A stretch of 39,535 nt of DNA from Candolleomyces eurysporus (GCA_027579435.1 JANBPK010000035.1:1-39535); one strand, 5' to 3'; positions 1 to 11,034 are shown, counted from the first letter of the stretch. The notes: generated from the letters alone by a model not told the origin. A program made the numbers and translations.

Positions 1-861
1 AAAAGAAAAGAAAAGAGACGAACATTTCCAAAGGAAAAGGCTCAGACAAAGTCTTGACAAGATCGGGCCTCGTCTCCGCCAACTCATTATATACTCTCCA
101 ACTACTGGCCACCTTGGACGCCCCACCCTCAGGAGCTACCTGCAGCGCAAACAGAGAGACAATATCCCCCGGATCGCTATGGAAAGGTTGGCGCTCCGTG
201 GTATATGCCGGCGCTCCAAGCATCTTGGCCGAGTGCGTTTCAGACATGTTCTTGATATGTCCAAGAACCGCACCATTAATGTCTTGGATCCCTCGGACGT
301 TTGCGATGTAGGCCGAAATGCCTGCGTAGATGATAATGTTATCTTCTCCAGAATAAGAGTCGACGGGGATGGTGCGAATGACGAAGAAACCGCGCCCGGA
401 ATGGATTTCTTGAGCGAGAGATTCGATTATAGGGCCGAGTGTAGGGAGAGGGAAGGTTACTTTGTCGATGAGTCCGATCGGTAGATCCAAACCTAAAGAG
501 GTGTATGAATAACTGAACGGGAGACAGATATAGCAAGGCTCGTACCACGAAAATGCTTCAATGCATTGTCTATCTCTTCCAAATGCGCCGTGCTGAGATT
601 GTAGACCCATTGAGATTCGTTTGTCCAGTCTTTCCCTTCCCAGACAAGAGGGGAGGTCAAGACTTTAGGAAAACCCTCAGGCAAGGGTGTATTTGGAAGC
701 GAAGGATCCTCAGCCAGGCGACGAGCGGTTCGAGCTTTCCATTTAGTTTCGTCTGCCTGGTAGTCGAGATCTGCGTGCTTAACCGAACTCTTCTGAGTCA
801 ATTTTTCAGAAGTGCCTTCCCCAGAAAGAGAATTGGATGGAGCTATTGCGACTGGAGACAT
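1..861 (-). CDS. TauD/TfdA-family Fe(II)/2-oxoglutarate dioxygenase, copy 1 (3' part outside window)
   Basis: Partial gene read leftwards: exon 1 is 546-861 and exon 2 is about 24-492; the rest lies beyond the left edge. The intron at 493-545 has a GTACGA donor and a TTTAG acceptor. Exon 2 is 469 nt if it ends at 24 in front of GTTCGT, exactly the length and phase of exon 2 in the neighbouring paralogue. The protein opens with a variable, hydrophilic N-terminus, then a segment ending in LPEGFPKVLTSPLVWEGKDW shared with copy 2. The iron ligands HxD appear as FHSDPGDI. The family couples 2-oxoglutarate decarboxylation to oxidation of small acids such as sulfonates; the substrate here cannot be told. 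It is a direct tandem duplicate of the gene at 1198-2651. The distal His and Arg are not in the window, so catalytic completeness is unknown. Confidence 0.85.
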
Positions 862-1197
862 TTCGAAGGGAGAGAAATAGAGTTAGTCGTCATCTTGCAC
901 GTCACCTTCTTTATAAATCGAGACGTGGACATAAAGAAGAGGGATAGAGGGACCGAATTTCGCCCGACTCCAGTCGCATTCAATTTCTATCGGGTACGCT
1001 TCCGAATTCTCAGGCACTCTCAGGCACTCTCAGCTCAAAAATAAGCTTCCATGTGTTCACGATTGACATACTCACCAGCAGTCCACCGCCANCCCCCCTT
1101 CACATAATACAATGCAACCGTATATGTCCAATAGATTCCTGTCGTGTGATAAGTAGTAGTACAATCTGTTATAATCTGTGATACAAGTAAAAAGGGT
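862..1197. other. Intergenic between dioxygenase copies
   Basis: This 336-nt spacer holds the promoter of copy 1 and the 3' flank of copy 2. A short tandem repeat of the 10-mer CTCAGGCACT (about 2.5 units) lies at 1009-1033. An ambiguous base sits at 1092 directly before a run of six C. I see no further gene. Confidence 0.7.
911..917 (-). promoter_or_regulatory. TATA-like box of dioxygenase copy 1
   Basis: On the minus strand this reads ATTTATAAAG, about 50 nt upstream of the start codon at 861, the usual place for a TATA element ahead of a short leader. Seen in sequence; function inferred. Confidence 0.5.
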
Positions 1198-2651
1198 TTA
1201 AACATATTTGCCACCTTCACCACCTTTGCCCCTCGAGGCCGCTCTGATCTCAGGTTCAAAGGCGAATCTCTCCTCATCTTCAGTTGCCGATTGATACAGA
1301 GCTTGCCAGCCCTCTTCCAAGGGCTGAGGAAGCTTCCATGCCAGGTCTTCGTTTCGCAACCAAAGACGAAGCAAATGGCGCCTAGAATAATCGAACGCGT
1401 GAGCAACAGGCCAAATGAAAAGGCGCATCACCGCGTCGAAATAGAGTGAAATAATGCTTACTTCTTCTCAGTCGTGTCGGTAAACGCATCTCGGGCGTGG
1501 AAGATGCTCAAATTATTGATATACTGAATGTCACCCTTCTGGAAATTCAGTCCGAGGTTGTACTTCTCGGCCAAAAAGTGGATAGTATCCAAGGCCTCCG
1601 CTTGGGCTTCGGTGATTGGAGGAATGTCTGTCGACCGGGGTAATCCCAAGAACCCGGTGAATAGCCGGCGGGCGTACTGGATGATGACCTTGCCGTCTTC
1701 AGAGAAGAGCAGGGGGCGCAGTTTATAGGAAGGGTCACGACCGAAGCTAGGGACGAAACGTGTCAGAGGGATCGAGATAGGCGCAGGAAATTAAACAGGG
1801 GCGTACCCGTCGAATGGCCAGGGCTCCGACAAGGTCTTGATCAAGTCGGGCCTTGACTTTGCTAGGTCGTTGTAAACCTTCCAGCTGCTGCTGATTCTTG
1901 AAGTACCTCCCTCGGCAGCAGTTTCAAGGGCGAAGAGCGAAATAATATCGCCCGCGTCTGTATGGAACACTTGCTTGTCCGTGGTATAAGCCGGTGCGCC
2001 AATGGTCTTTGCAGGATGCGTTTCAGTGAGGTCCTTGATATGGGCAATAACGCCATTGTCACGGTCCTGGACACCACGCGAGTTGCCAACATAAGACGAG
2101 ACTCCGGCATAGACAATAATCACGTCTTCTCGGGAATACGAGTCGACTGGGATGGTGCGCAGAACGAAGAATCCACGTCCTGTATGGAGCTCGCGCGAGA
2201 GGTCCTTCAAGATTGGGCCGAGCTTTGGCAAAGGGAAGTTGTCCTGGTTAACGTGCCCAAGGGGTTTCTCCAAACCTGGAATAGTTAGCATGGCGAACGT
2301 CATTCCACAAAAGGTACATCACTTACCATGGAAGTACTTCAAGGCGGCGTCAATCTCCTCGAGTTGGGCGTCACTGAGCTGGTAGGTCCACTGAGCTTCG
2401 TCCGTCCAGTCCTTGCCCTCCCATACGAGAGGGGACTCGAGGACTTTGGGAAAGCCTTCGGGCAGGGGTGTGTCGGGGAGTGAAGGATCTTCAACCAAGC
2501 GACGAGCGGTTCGGGCCTTCCATTTGGCCTCGTCAGGGTGGTACTCGATATCGGGCTGCTTTGACTCGCTCGCAGGCTTAGCAGCCAGATGTAATTTATC
2601 GAGCTTGTTGCTCAGAACGTCTGTGGGTTGAGCGACTGCTACGGGAGCCAT
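1198..2651 (-). CDS. TauD/TfdA-family Fe(II)/2-oxoglutarate dioxygenase, copy 2 (complete)
   Basis: Four exons on the minus strand: 2327-2651, 1807-2275, 1462-1746 and 1198-1381, joined by introns of 51, 60 and 80 nt with consensus ends. The product is 420 aa. The proximal iron ligands are H213-x-D215 in FHTDAGDI. The distal His is H348 in IFHARDAF, followed by an Arg-rich RHLLRLWLR stretch that should supply the 2-oxoglutarate-binding Arg, so all family residues are present. Family role: oxidative cleavage or hydroxylation of a small acid (taurine, sulfonate or related) using 2-oxoglutarate and O2; the real substrate is unknown. No signal peptide is visible, so it is probably cytosolic. Exon 2 is 469 nt, as in copy 1, and the copies differ mainly in the first 45 residues. 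It shares a 249-nt upstream region with the divergent membrane-protein gene. Confidence 0.9.
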
Positions 2652-2690
2652 TATGGATGTGCTGATACAGAAATGTACGATAATAGAACA

Positions 2691-2699
2691 TACTTATAG
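2691..2699 (-). promoter_or_regulatory. TATA-like box of dioxygenase copy 2
   Basis: Minus-strand CTATAAGTA, 40-50 nt before the ATG at 2651. The spacing matches that in copy 1, which supports both start choices. Confidence 0.45.
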
Positions 2700-2900
2700 C
2701 TCTGCGTAAGATAATAGTGCAATAGACAAAGGTAATGATGTCAGATTGCGTTCAAGCATTGGAAAGGAATCTGGCTTAGGAAGAAGAAGAGCCAACTGAC
2801 TGCGGTACCGCGTGTGCACGACACTTTGATTGGATCAAAATGACGGCATGTCGGCAACCAGCACATCTCCACGAACCTCGATGAAGCGCCACAAGGACCA

Positions 2901-4071
2901 ATGAATTCAGCGACATTTATCGCCATTTCGCTCTGCCTGTCGACAGCCTGGCTGTTCCGAATATCCTCGCAGAAGACCACGTCATCGAAATCACTGCTAC
3001 AGGCGTCGCTTTTGCTGCATTCGCTCTATTGTCTCTACGCTATCCTCGTCGTGCCACCGAGAAATGTGTTTACAGAGCTCGGACAACCCTATGATACCCC
3101 TGCGGACTCCATGCGCGCCCTATACCTCAGAAAGTCACCAACCGGGGACTTGGAGCCAGAAATAGAAGAACTGTTGACAAAGCTCAACTCGTTTGACCTC
3201 CGGCTTATGTATCTTCGGTGCGCGTCACATTCTTCGCGACCTCCGATCACTAGCTAAACCAAAAGTTATTTCTCAGATTGGGCCATGATGCTGTTGCAGG
3301 GTGCAACTGGTGTCATCGCTTAAAAGAATACCTTCTCTTCGCCTTCATCGGCCCCCTCCTGGTCTACATCCTTGAAATAGCTTTCATCGGTCTATTGACC
3401 CTTCCCAACTCCTCAAAGCACCACCTTCGGTCCTATGCAATTGGGACACTCATCCTCTCTATGCTTTTTGAATTTTATACCGCACTCACAGGAGAAATCA
3501 CACTCTCAGCCAGGGAGAGGGCCCAGAATGGGTGGCCACAGATCACAAGAGTGCGTACCAATGAGCTTTCTACGATTGTCTCGAAATGACGAGGAACATC
3601 TAGTGGCACGACACGCTATACATGGCAAGATATACCCTATTCCTTGTCCTTCCACTTTCACTCCAATTACCACGAATCCCTTTCATCTACTCCATTCCCA
3701 TCCTTGGACCGTTGTTACCTGCCCCAGACCCTCGGCTCGCCCTTAAAGCGTCCCCGCCTGCTCAACGGTTACAATCCCTACAACCAACACTCGACCTTCT
3801 TATTACCCGCCTTCATTTCCTCACATACACCAAGGCAGCCATTATGCGCATGCCTTCGGTTCGGGAACGAGCTGTCGCATGGTGGGATGCGGAGGGGAAA
3901 GAGGGCAAGGAAGGTCTGTCTGATGAAGGTGTTCAGCGGACAGCAAAGGGTATGGGCCTTGCCTATGATGAAATCGACGGTGTTCTTCGTGTCAATGCAA
4001 AAAAGGGCCTTGAGTCGATTAACAATAGCGTTCCTCCCAGCTTACACTGGACAAAACAAGCATCTACGTAG
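2901..4071 (+). CDS. Conserved fungal multi-pass membrane protein with a CxxC motif
   Basis: Three exons, 2901-3217, 3277-3550 and 3604-4071, with introns of 59 and 53 nt, giving 352 aa. Hydrophobic segments lie near residues 1-20 and 30-52, then in the middle (LLFAFIGPLLVYILEIAFIG and the following SYAIGTLILSMLFEFYTAL), and again at the start of exon 3, so four to five membrane passes are likely. A GCNWCHR (CxxC) motif directly precedes the third segment. I recognise this as a widespread basidiomycete family but know of no assigned function. The 3' end is uncertain. The frame stops at 4069, but a GTAGGC donor sits at 4068, and 4123-4210 carries a protein-like stretch (ELVPAEQNIDRILDLAYRS) after a TTGAAG acceptor. 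That could be a last exon if an alternative donor such as 4030 is used. Confidence 0.7.
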
Positions 4072-4300
4072 GCACAGCCGAATTATGTTGCTATGATCTC
4101 TCAATCAAACATTTAATTGAAGTGTGAGTTGGTGCCAGCAGAGCAGAATATCGACCGCATCCTCGACCTGGCATACAGAAGCACAGGGTCCGATCCCGAC
4201 ACTCCTAGTCAAATCAGGCATGTTACAGCAACAGCAACATTTCAACCAACTCTCAATCTCTACGACCATCTCCACCCACTTCGTCAACCACGTATTTCAA

Positions 4301-5384
4301 ATGCCAAAACAGCAAAGCCTTCCTGAGGCATACGCTATTGATCTCCCATACGAAATTGGTTCTCTGTAGCATCATTCTTGAGCTGGGTCGAGGTTCAAAG
4401 CCTATTCTCCTTGAACCGCCCCCTTCTTGAGCCATTACCTTAGAACAAAGTATGGGGCTATACATCTTGGGGAGTTTGCGGAGGCGCTTTCGACTCTTCC
4501 ATGTTTCTCGACCTTATTGGCCCATTCCCTTCTTTGACGACACTCCATCTCTCGCATGCTCTCTCCCCTAAGGGTGCTGGAATCGCGAGCGCGATTCATA
4601 GGTTTATAATGACGAAGGCTCCGGAGCTGCAAGAACTGTCGTCGGACCTAGACGGAACTCAACTAGCCGGAGTGTTTTGGCTCCAGGAGAAACAACGATA
4701 CAATATCCGAATATCGAAGTTACGCCTGCAAATTGCTTCTGATGTTTCACGAGCGCCACGCGTCCGCACTATGGTCTTTACTTCCGATAGTTTCTTCAAG
4801 GGATTGTCGGCGTACATCAGCTCCATGGCCACCTCCCTCACCGAACTGGATGTTACCGACGTCGTCCTGGAAGTCTCACATTTCAAGAACGTCGTACGCC
4901 TATTCAGGTCCCATACCAGCGTCCTTACAGCTCTGCATCTAGCCATCGACGAACTCGATCCGCAAGTTTTTGCCTTCATGTCACACGCGCTTCCTCATCT
5001 TCAACGGCTCACGCTTCGTTACGGCACGTTCAAGCTCAGCGAGGAGCAGGAGCAAATGGTTGAACGTTCTGCTGGGACTCCAAGGAACCGGGTGGCAACA
5101 GAACAGGTTCGTAGGCAAGTTATGCATGAATTCTTCCTCATGCGTGTTATTTGATATAAGCTGTGGCTGATGGTTTTTCTGCATGTGGCACGCAGTTCCT
5201 CAGCGACATGCGAGCTCAAAACTTTGCACACTGGGGTTTGGAGCACCTCCATATTGTAGCCTTGGGGTGGAGGCCCTGGGAGCATTGTGCCAAGGCGATT
5301 GCTGATGCATTTCCGAACGTCAAGACGTTTAGTGGGACTTCGAGAGAGAATTATGTGTTGTGGAGTAATGGACAGTGCATTTAA
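4301..5384 (+). pseudogene. F-box/LRR-like gene, copy 1, inactivated
   Basis: This aligns along its length with the two intact copies downstream. The first exon starts at 4301 and encodes the same MPKQ...DLPYEI N-terminus. One base is missing after 4356 (CGAAAT-TGG against CGAAATCTGG in the others), which runs into a stop at once. About 660 bp are also missing around 4474-4480, covering the end of the F-box exon, intron 1 and the first half of exon 2; the join lies in a TTTG context shared with the right breakpoint. The remaining C-terminal part is still open (4501-5154, with a last exon from about 5196 to 5384 after a GCACGCAG acceptor). The preserved open frame could be recent decay or a shortened protein; I favour pseudogene because the F-box is broken. 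Confidence 0.85.
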
Positions 5385-5454
5385 TGTGATGATGTTCTCT
5401 TTCTAATGCTGTCGACGGAACCCTGGCTCGGAAGTATGTCATCGAAGATTATAC

Positions 5455-5587
5455 ACAAGTTAATTTATAGTCCTAATATCGTTTCCCCCAAATTCCGTCG
5501 ACAGGATAAAGTCCCAATTTCCAAATTCAATCAGCATGGTAGGGACAACGCAACTAGCGATTGGGCCCCTGCTCATAGCCCGGTAAG
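5455..5587 (-). pseudogene. Relic of the alcohol dehydrogenase 3' exon and flank, between F-box copies 1 and 2
   Basis: The segment matches 9480-9608 base by base with scattered changes: both contain TTTCCCCCAAATTCCGT (one base differs), then the sequence ending in CATGGTA.GGACAACGC. On the minus strand it reads GYEQGPIAS.VVPTM, against TYEDMSQGKIAGRVVLTM in the real last ADH exon. The splice-like CGGTAAG end is also kept. Nothing else of the ADH gene is present, so it is a duplication scar, not a gene. Confidence 0.8.
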
Positions 5588-5737
5588 TTTTCCTCAGCTC
5601 CATCCTGCAACAGATGCAGAGAGTCCGACTCAGATGCCGGCACGCTGGATCGGATCAGTCAAAGTCCTCTGCGCTTTCACAGCAACAGTAACGTTCAACC
5701 CCCACTATCTCCAGCCAATTTATCGACGACGCTTCAA

Positions 5738-7457
5738 ATGCCAAAACAACGAGGCCTTCCTAACCTATACGCTGTTGATCTCCCATACGAAATCTGGCTC
5801 TCCATAGCCTCATTCTTGAGCTGGGTCGAGGTTCAATGCCTGTTCTCCTTGAACCGCTCCTTCTTGAGCCATTACCTCAGAACAAAGTATGGGACTGTAC
5901 ATCTAGGGGAACTCCCCAATCCGCAGGTCTTCCTCTCGCTCAAGCGACTCCAGTGAGGAAATATATCTCCTTAATTGCAAATGCTGCCGCTGAATGGGAT
6001 TACTATCTTTGAAAGGAACCCTTCTCTAGGCTTATACGCTCAGGACCTTACGCTCCGTCCTGCAGCACTATCACGCCTACCGCTAAAGATAAAACCTTCG
6101 TCTCTCAAACCTATCTCCCTGAGCAAGAAACAGCCGCGTAACACAAAGAAGCAGCTAAAGCCTGGGGTGGTCGTGCCGAATCAGAAAATAACAGACAAAG
6201 ACCTTATCGAAATCGTGTCCAACCTCACCAAAGTCACAGCTCTCACAGTTGAATGTTCTGAAGACGAACTTCGAGAGTCAGGCTGGTACTTCCACTTCCC
6301 AGACCTCCTTCGTTCAGGGTGGACAGCGTTCGGATCAACACTGAAAACGCTGGTCCTCAATTTCCCAATGGGCGTCGACGGCGCGTCCGAGTCCCTACCT
6401 GGTACACGGTGGGCCTTTCCATCGGAACCTTTGCCACGTTTAGAACGAGTTGTCCTCCAGCTATCGTGTTCAAACACGTCCCTCACGGAGGCTCAAGCGA
6501 TCGGCATACTCGATAGCACAATTATCGCTTTCCTTAACCACAACAACCATATCAAGCATCTCGTGTTGGGCGTATTTGGTGGAGGCGCTTTCGACTCTTC
6601 CATACTTCTCAACTGTGTCGGCCCATTCCCTTCTCTGACGACACTCAGTTTCTCGCATGCTCTCTCCCCTGAGGGTGCTGGAATCGCGAGTGCAATTCAT
6701 ATCTTTATCATGACGAAGGTCCCGGGGCTGCAAGAGCTGTCGTTGGAACTAGACAGGATCGTCCAACTGGCCGGTGTGTTTTCGCTCCAGGAGACACAAC
6801 GGTACAATATCCAACTATCGAAATTACGCTTGCACGTTGCTTCTGAGTTGACGCGACCACCATACATTCGCGCTCCCCCCTTCATCTCCGATGACTTCTT
6901 CAAGCAATTGTCGGCATACATCGACTCCATTGCCACCTCCCTGACCGAACTGGACGTAAACGGCGTTTTCTTGAACTTTACGCAATTCAAGAACGTCGTA
7001 CGCCTATTCAAGTCCCCTACCAAGGTCCTTACGGCTCTGCATCTACCTATTGACGAGCTCGATCCGCAAGTTTTTGTCTTCATGTCACACGCGCTTCCTC
7101 GCCTTCAACGGCTCACGGTTCGGTATTGCATACTCGACGGGCGGCCGCCACCGACTGTTGGGACTTCGGAGACCTGGATGAGAAGAAACGAGGTTCGTAG
7201 GAACGTTCTGCCTGTCAATGTTGCTGAACTCTTTGGTTGACGATTTCTTTGTGGCCCCGCAGTCGAGGTTCACCAAAGCAATGCAAGCTCAGAACTTTGC
7301 ACACTGGAATTTGGAGCACCTCCATATTGTAAGCGTGAGAGTGAGACCTTGGGGGCACTGCGGCAGGGCGATTGCTGACGCGTTTCCGAATGTCAAGACG
7401 TTTAGTGGGACTTCGAGAGAGAATTATGTGTCATGGAGTAATGGACAGCACATTTAA
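5738..7457 (+). CDS. F-box protein with LRR-like C-terminus, array copy 2
   Basis: Three exons: 5738-5952, 6016-7192 and 7263-7457, giving 528 aa. Residues about 10-50 form an F-box-like helix set (DLPYEIWLSIASFLSWVEVQ), the part that in this family binds Skp1 and recruits a substrate to an SCF ubiquitin ligase. The rest has irregular leucine-rich strands (for example FPSLTTLSFSHALSPEG and LTALHLPIDELDPQVF) typical of substrate-binding F-box/LRR proteins; the target is unknown. The intron at 7193-7262 (GTTCGT donor, CCGCAG acceptor, phase 0) is absent from copy 3, where the homologous stretch is coding. The start is set at 5738, the ATG homologous to 7724 and 4301. A 131-aa lysine-rich linker region (KKQPRNTKKQ) follows the F-box exon. 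Confidence 0.85.
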
Positions 7458-7514
7458 TGCGATAATGTTTTCTTTCCAACGCTGTTGACGGAACGCTGGC
7501 TCGGATGTATGACA

Positions 7515-7604
7515 TCGAAAGATTATATACAAGTTGATTTATAATTTTCGAATTCAATCGCTGCATAGTAAGGACAACGCGACTAGCGATCTGGCCCTTG
7601 CTCA
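7515..7604 (-). pseudogene. Second relic of the alcohol dehydrogenase 3' exon, between F-box copies 2 and 3
   Basis: The minus strand encodes KGQIASRVVLTM, close to QGKIAGRVVLTM at the real ADH C-terminus (9557-9614). The flank CATCGAAAGATTATATACAAG matches the ADH 3' flank near 9463. It is shorter than the first relic because the stretch homologous to 9500-9535 is missing. Confidence 0.78.
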
Positions 7605-7723
7605 ACATAGAGTCCGATGCCGGCACACTGAATCGGATCAGTCAAAGTCCTCTGCCTTTTCACAGCAACAGCGAGGTTCAGCCCCTACCCTTATCTCCAA
7701 CCAATCTATCGGCGATGTTTCAA

Positions 7724-9379
7724 ATGTCAAAACAACGAGGCCTTGCTAAACCATATGCTATCGATCTTCCATACGAAATCTGGCTCTCCATAGCATCATT
7801 CTTGAGCTGGGTCGAGGTTCAAAACCTCTTCTCCTTGAGCAGTCCCTTCTTGAACCATTACCTCAAAACAAAGTATGAGACTGTACATCTCGGAGAATTC
7901 CCCAACCCTCAAGTCTTTCTCTCGCTTAAGCGACTCAAGTGAGTAAAAATCTCCTTCATTGCAAGGCTACGTTACCGATCAAGTGCGATTACTACTATCT
8001 TCAGGGAACCTTCTCTCGGTCTCTACGTTCAGGACCTTACACTCCGTCCCGCAGCACTATCATGTCTACCGCTCAAGATAAAACCTTCATATCTTGAATC
8101 TACATCTCCGGACAAGAAGCGACCGCGTAACACAAAGAAGAAGTTGGAGCCTGAGCTGGTCGTGTCAAATCAAGAAATAACAGACAACGACCTTGTCGAA
8201 ATCGTGTCCAACCTTACAAGAGTTACAACCTTCACAATAGAATACTCTGAAGCCGAACTTCGAGTGTCAGGCTGGCATCCCCACTTCCCAGACCTCCTTC
8301 GTTCAGGGTGGACCGCGTTCGGGTCCACACTGAGAACCCTGGTGCTCAATTTCCCAATGGGCGTCAATAGCCCGTCCGAATCCCTGCCTGATGCAGGGTG
8401 GGCTTTTCCACCCGAGGCTCTGCCACGTTTAGAACGGGTTGTCCTCCAGCTGTCATGTTCAACCACGTCCCTCACAGAGGATCAAGCGATCGGCATACTC
8501 GATAGCACGATAATCGCTTTCCTTAACCGCAATAACCATATCAAGCATCTCGTGTTGGGCGTATTTGGTGGAGGCGCTTTCGACTCTTCCATACTTCTCA
8601 ACCGTATCGGCCCATTCCCTTCTCTGATGACACTCCGTTTCTCGCATGCTTTCTCCCCTGAGGGTGTTGGAATCGCGAGTGCAATTCATCGGCTTATCAT
8701 GACGAAGGTTCCGGAGCTGCAAGAGCTGTCGTTGGAACTAGACAAAACTCGACTGGCCGGTGTATTCTCGTTCCAGGCGAAACAACGATACAATATCCGA
8801 ATATCGAAATTACACCTCCGCGTTATTTCTCTGCTGTCACGATTACCGCGCTATCGCGCTACCCCCCTCATTTCCAATGATTTATTCAATGAATTGTCGG
8901 CGTACATCAACTCCATGGCCACCTCCCTAACCGAACTGGACGTTAACGGGGTTGCATTGGAATTCACACAATTCAAGGACGTCGTGAACCTATTCAAATT
9001 CCCTACCAACGTCCTCACAGCTCTGCATCTACCCATCGACAAACTCTGCCCGCAAGTATTTATCTTCATGTCACACGCGCTTCCTCGTCTTCAACGGTTC
9101 ACGGTTCGGTATCGCACATTCGATGGGAGGGAGCTACCGAACCCTTTCGCTACCACCCCCTTGGTGGACCCGCAGGCAAACTTCATCGCGGGAATGCAAG
9201 CTCAGAACTTTGCACACTGGAATTTGGGGCACCTTCATATTGTATCCTTGAGAGGGAGGAGACCCGCGTGGGTGCATTGCGCCGAGGCGATTGCTGACGC
9301 ATTTCCGAACGTCAAGACGTTTGGTGGGACTTCGAGAGAGAATTATGTGTCGTGTAGTAGCAACGCCATCGACGGTTAA
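7724..9379 (+). CDS. F-box protein with LRR-like C-terminus, array copy 3
   Basis: Two exons, 7724-7938 and 8005-9379, giving 529 aa, almost the same length as copy 2 (528 aa). The first exon is 215 nt in both copies and ends in phase 2 at a GTGAGT donor. The F-box-like segment is DLPYEIWLSIASFLSWVEVQ; the C-terminal half is leucine-rich and ends in a conserved block (AEAIADAFPNVKTFGGTSRE). Likely role, by family: substrate adaptor of an SCF E3 ligase. There is no third intron; the region spliced out in copy 2 is read through here (PNPFATTPLVDPQ). An in-frame ATG at 7715 could add three residues, but copy 2 lacks it. It is convergent with the ADH gene, 177 nt apart. Confidence 0.85.
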
Positions 9380-9556
9380 TGTCAATACTGGACTATAATC
9401 ATTGACTATATCGGATGAAGCGCCGCAGCCCTAGATGTTGATGATAAAGGTCACAGATTGCCATCGAAAGATAATATACAAGCTTAATTTACAACCCTAA
9501 TTCCGCTTCCCCCAAATTCCGTTGNAAAAAAATGAAGTTCCAATGCCCAAATCCAA

Positions 9557-10959
9557 TCACATGGTAAGGACGACGCGACCAGCGATCTTGCCCTGGCTCA
9601 TATCCTCGTAAGTCCTAAAACGAATGTCAATTCGCTGAGAAAAGGCCAAGGATATGAAGGGGAAACTCACTGTGCCAATTGAGACAAAGGCTTCGAGGCA
9701 TAGTACACTTTGACTTTTCCAGCGGCCGCGATCCTAACGGCTTCTACAGCGTCTTGACGGTTGCCGACGTAAGATCCAATAATTTGGATGTTCTGGTGGA
9801 TAAATTTGAGACAAATGAAATCGCACGAGATCTCTGTAAAGCTTACCTTGAAGACAGTGAAGAAGATAGACGCTTCGAGCTTGGCGTCCGCAGGGAGACC
9901 AACAGCCATGAGCCTTCCACCTTCACGCAAGTAATCGACAGCTTGAGTATAACCAGAAGGCGAAGCAGCAGTGACAACAGCAGCATGGGCACCCGGGCCA
10001 CCTGTAATCTTCTTAACATCTGCTACGATATCACTGCTGGTCTTGAAGTCGATCCAAGCGTCCGCACCCAATTTCTCGCAGAGCTGTCGCTTCTCCTCGC
10101 CGGTGTCGATGGCGATAACTCGCAGGCCAAAGTGCTTCGCATATTGGATCGCAAGGTGACCGAGACCACCGCCAGCGCCGGGCAGAACAACCCATTCGTG
10201 TGGTAGAGACTGGCTGTACTTGAGAGCACGATACACGGTGACACCCTAATTTAAACCAGCATAAGAATAGAACAAGATATAGGGAGATGACTGAGCTTAC
10301 GGCGCAAAGAATGGAAGCCGCGGCTTCGCTGTCGATCCCATCAGGCACAGGGGTAACGCAGTTCACCCAGGACACCTGAGCAGGGTTTAAGCGTTTCGTA
10401 GTATGAAGAAGGAAAGTGACTATGCCATACCAGGTATTGACAGAACGTGCCATCAGTAGTGTAGCCACTAAGTTTGACGCTGGAGCAGTCTATAGAACGT
10501 GTCAGAGATCGGCAGATTACCATCGTCAAGAATGTAACTCACTTTGTTCTAAGCCTTTGAGACAGTTCTCGCAATTCAAGCAGCTGATCGGAAATATGGC
10601 GATTAGTTGGCCGTCGGGTACAGTGCGCAGAACAGGATCTAGACTCACGAGTACGCTATCCATTTGATACCAACGCGGTCTCCAATCTTGACTGGAGAGT
10701 TGCTCGTGTTCTTGCCAATAGCGACAACCTCCCCAACACCTTCGTGACCTCCAACGAGAGGGACTTTTGGTGGGACGGGCCAGTCGCCCTTTGCAGCATG
10801 CAGATCGGTATGGCACACCCCCGTGCAGTGGAGGCGGATGAGGCATTCACCAGGAGCGAGCTCGTCGGCCTGCTTCACTGGATAGTCGTCTCGCACTTCG
10901 ACGGCAGACCCAGTGGACTGCACAACGGCGGCTCGCTGAACCTTGGGGATGGATGCCAT
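9557..10959 (-). CDS. Zinc-dependent alcohol dehydrogenase (MDR superfamily, yeast ADH type)
   Basis: Seven exons on the minus strand: 10649-10959, 10543-10583, 10431-10489, 10301-10375, 9847-10245, 9671-9792 and 9557-9614. All phases close and the product is 354 aa, the usual length. Catalytic zinc ligands are C49 (GVCHTD), H72 (GHEGVG) and C161 (SILCAG). The structural zinc loop is C105, C108, C111 and C119. The Rossmann motif GAGGGLG is at 185-191 and D209 at the end of the second strand points to NAD. It interconverts primary alcohols and aldehydes, probably in the cytosol, since no targeting peptide is visible. The ATG at 10959 is chosen because MDR homology begins there; the frame stays open far upstream by chance. 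Degraded copies of its last exon occur twice in the F-box array. Confidence 0.95.
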
Positions 10960-11034
10960 AGCGAGAAGATACGAAGTAGATTGAGATAAGGATTCGAAGA
11001 GTGGAATGTCTCGTTCATCGCTAGTTCCCAAGTC

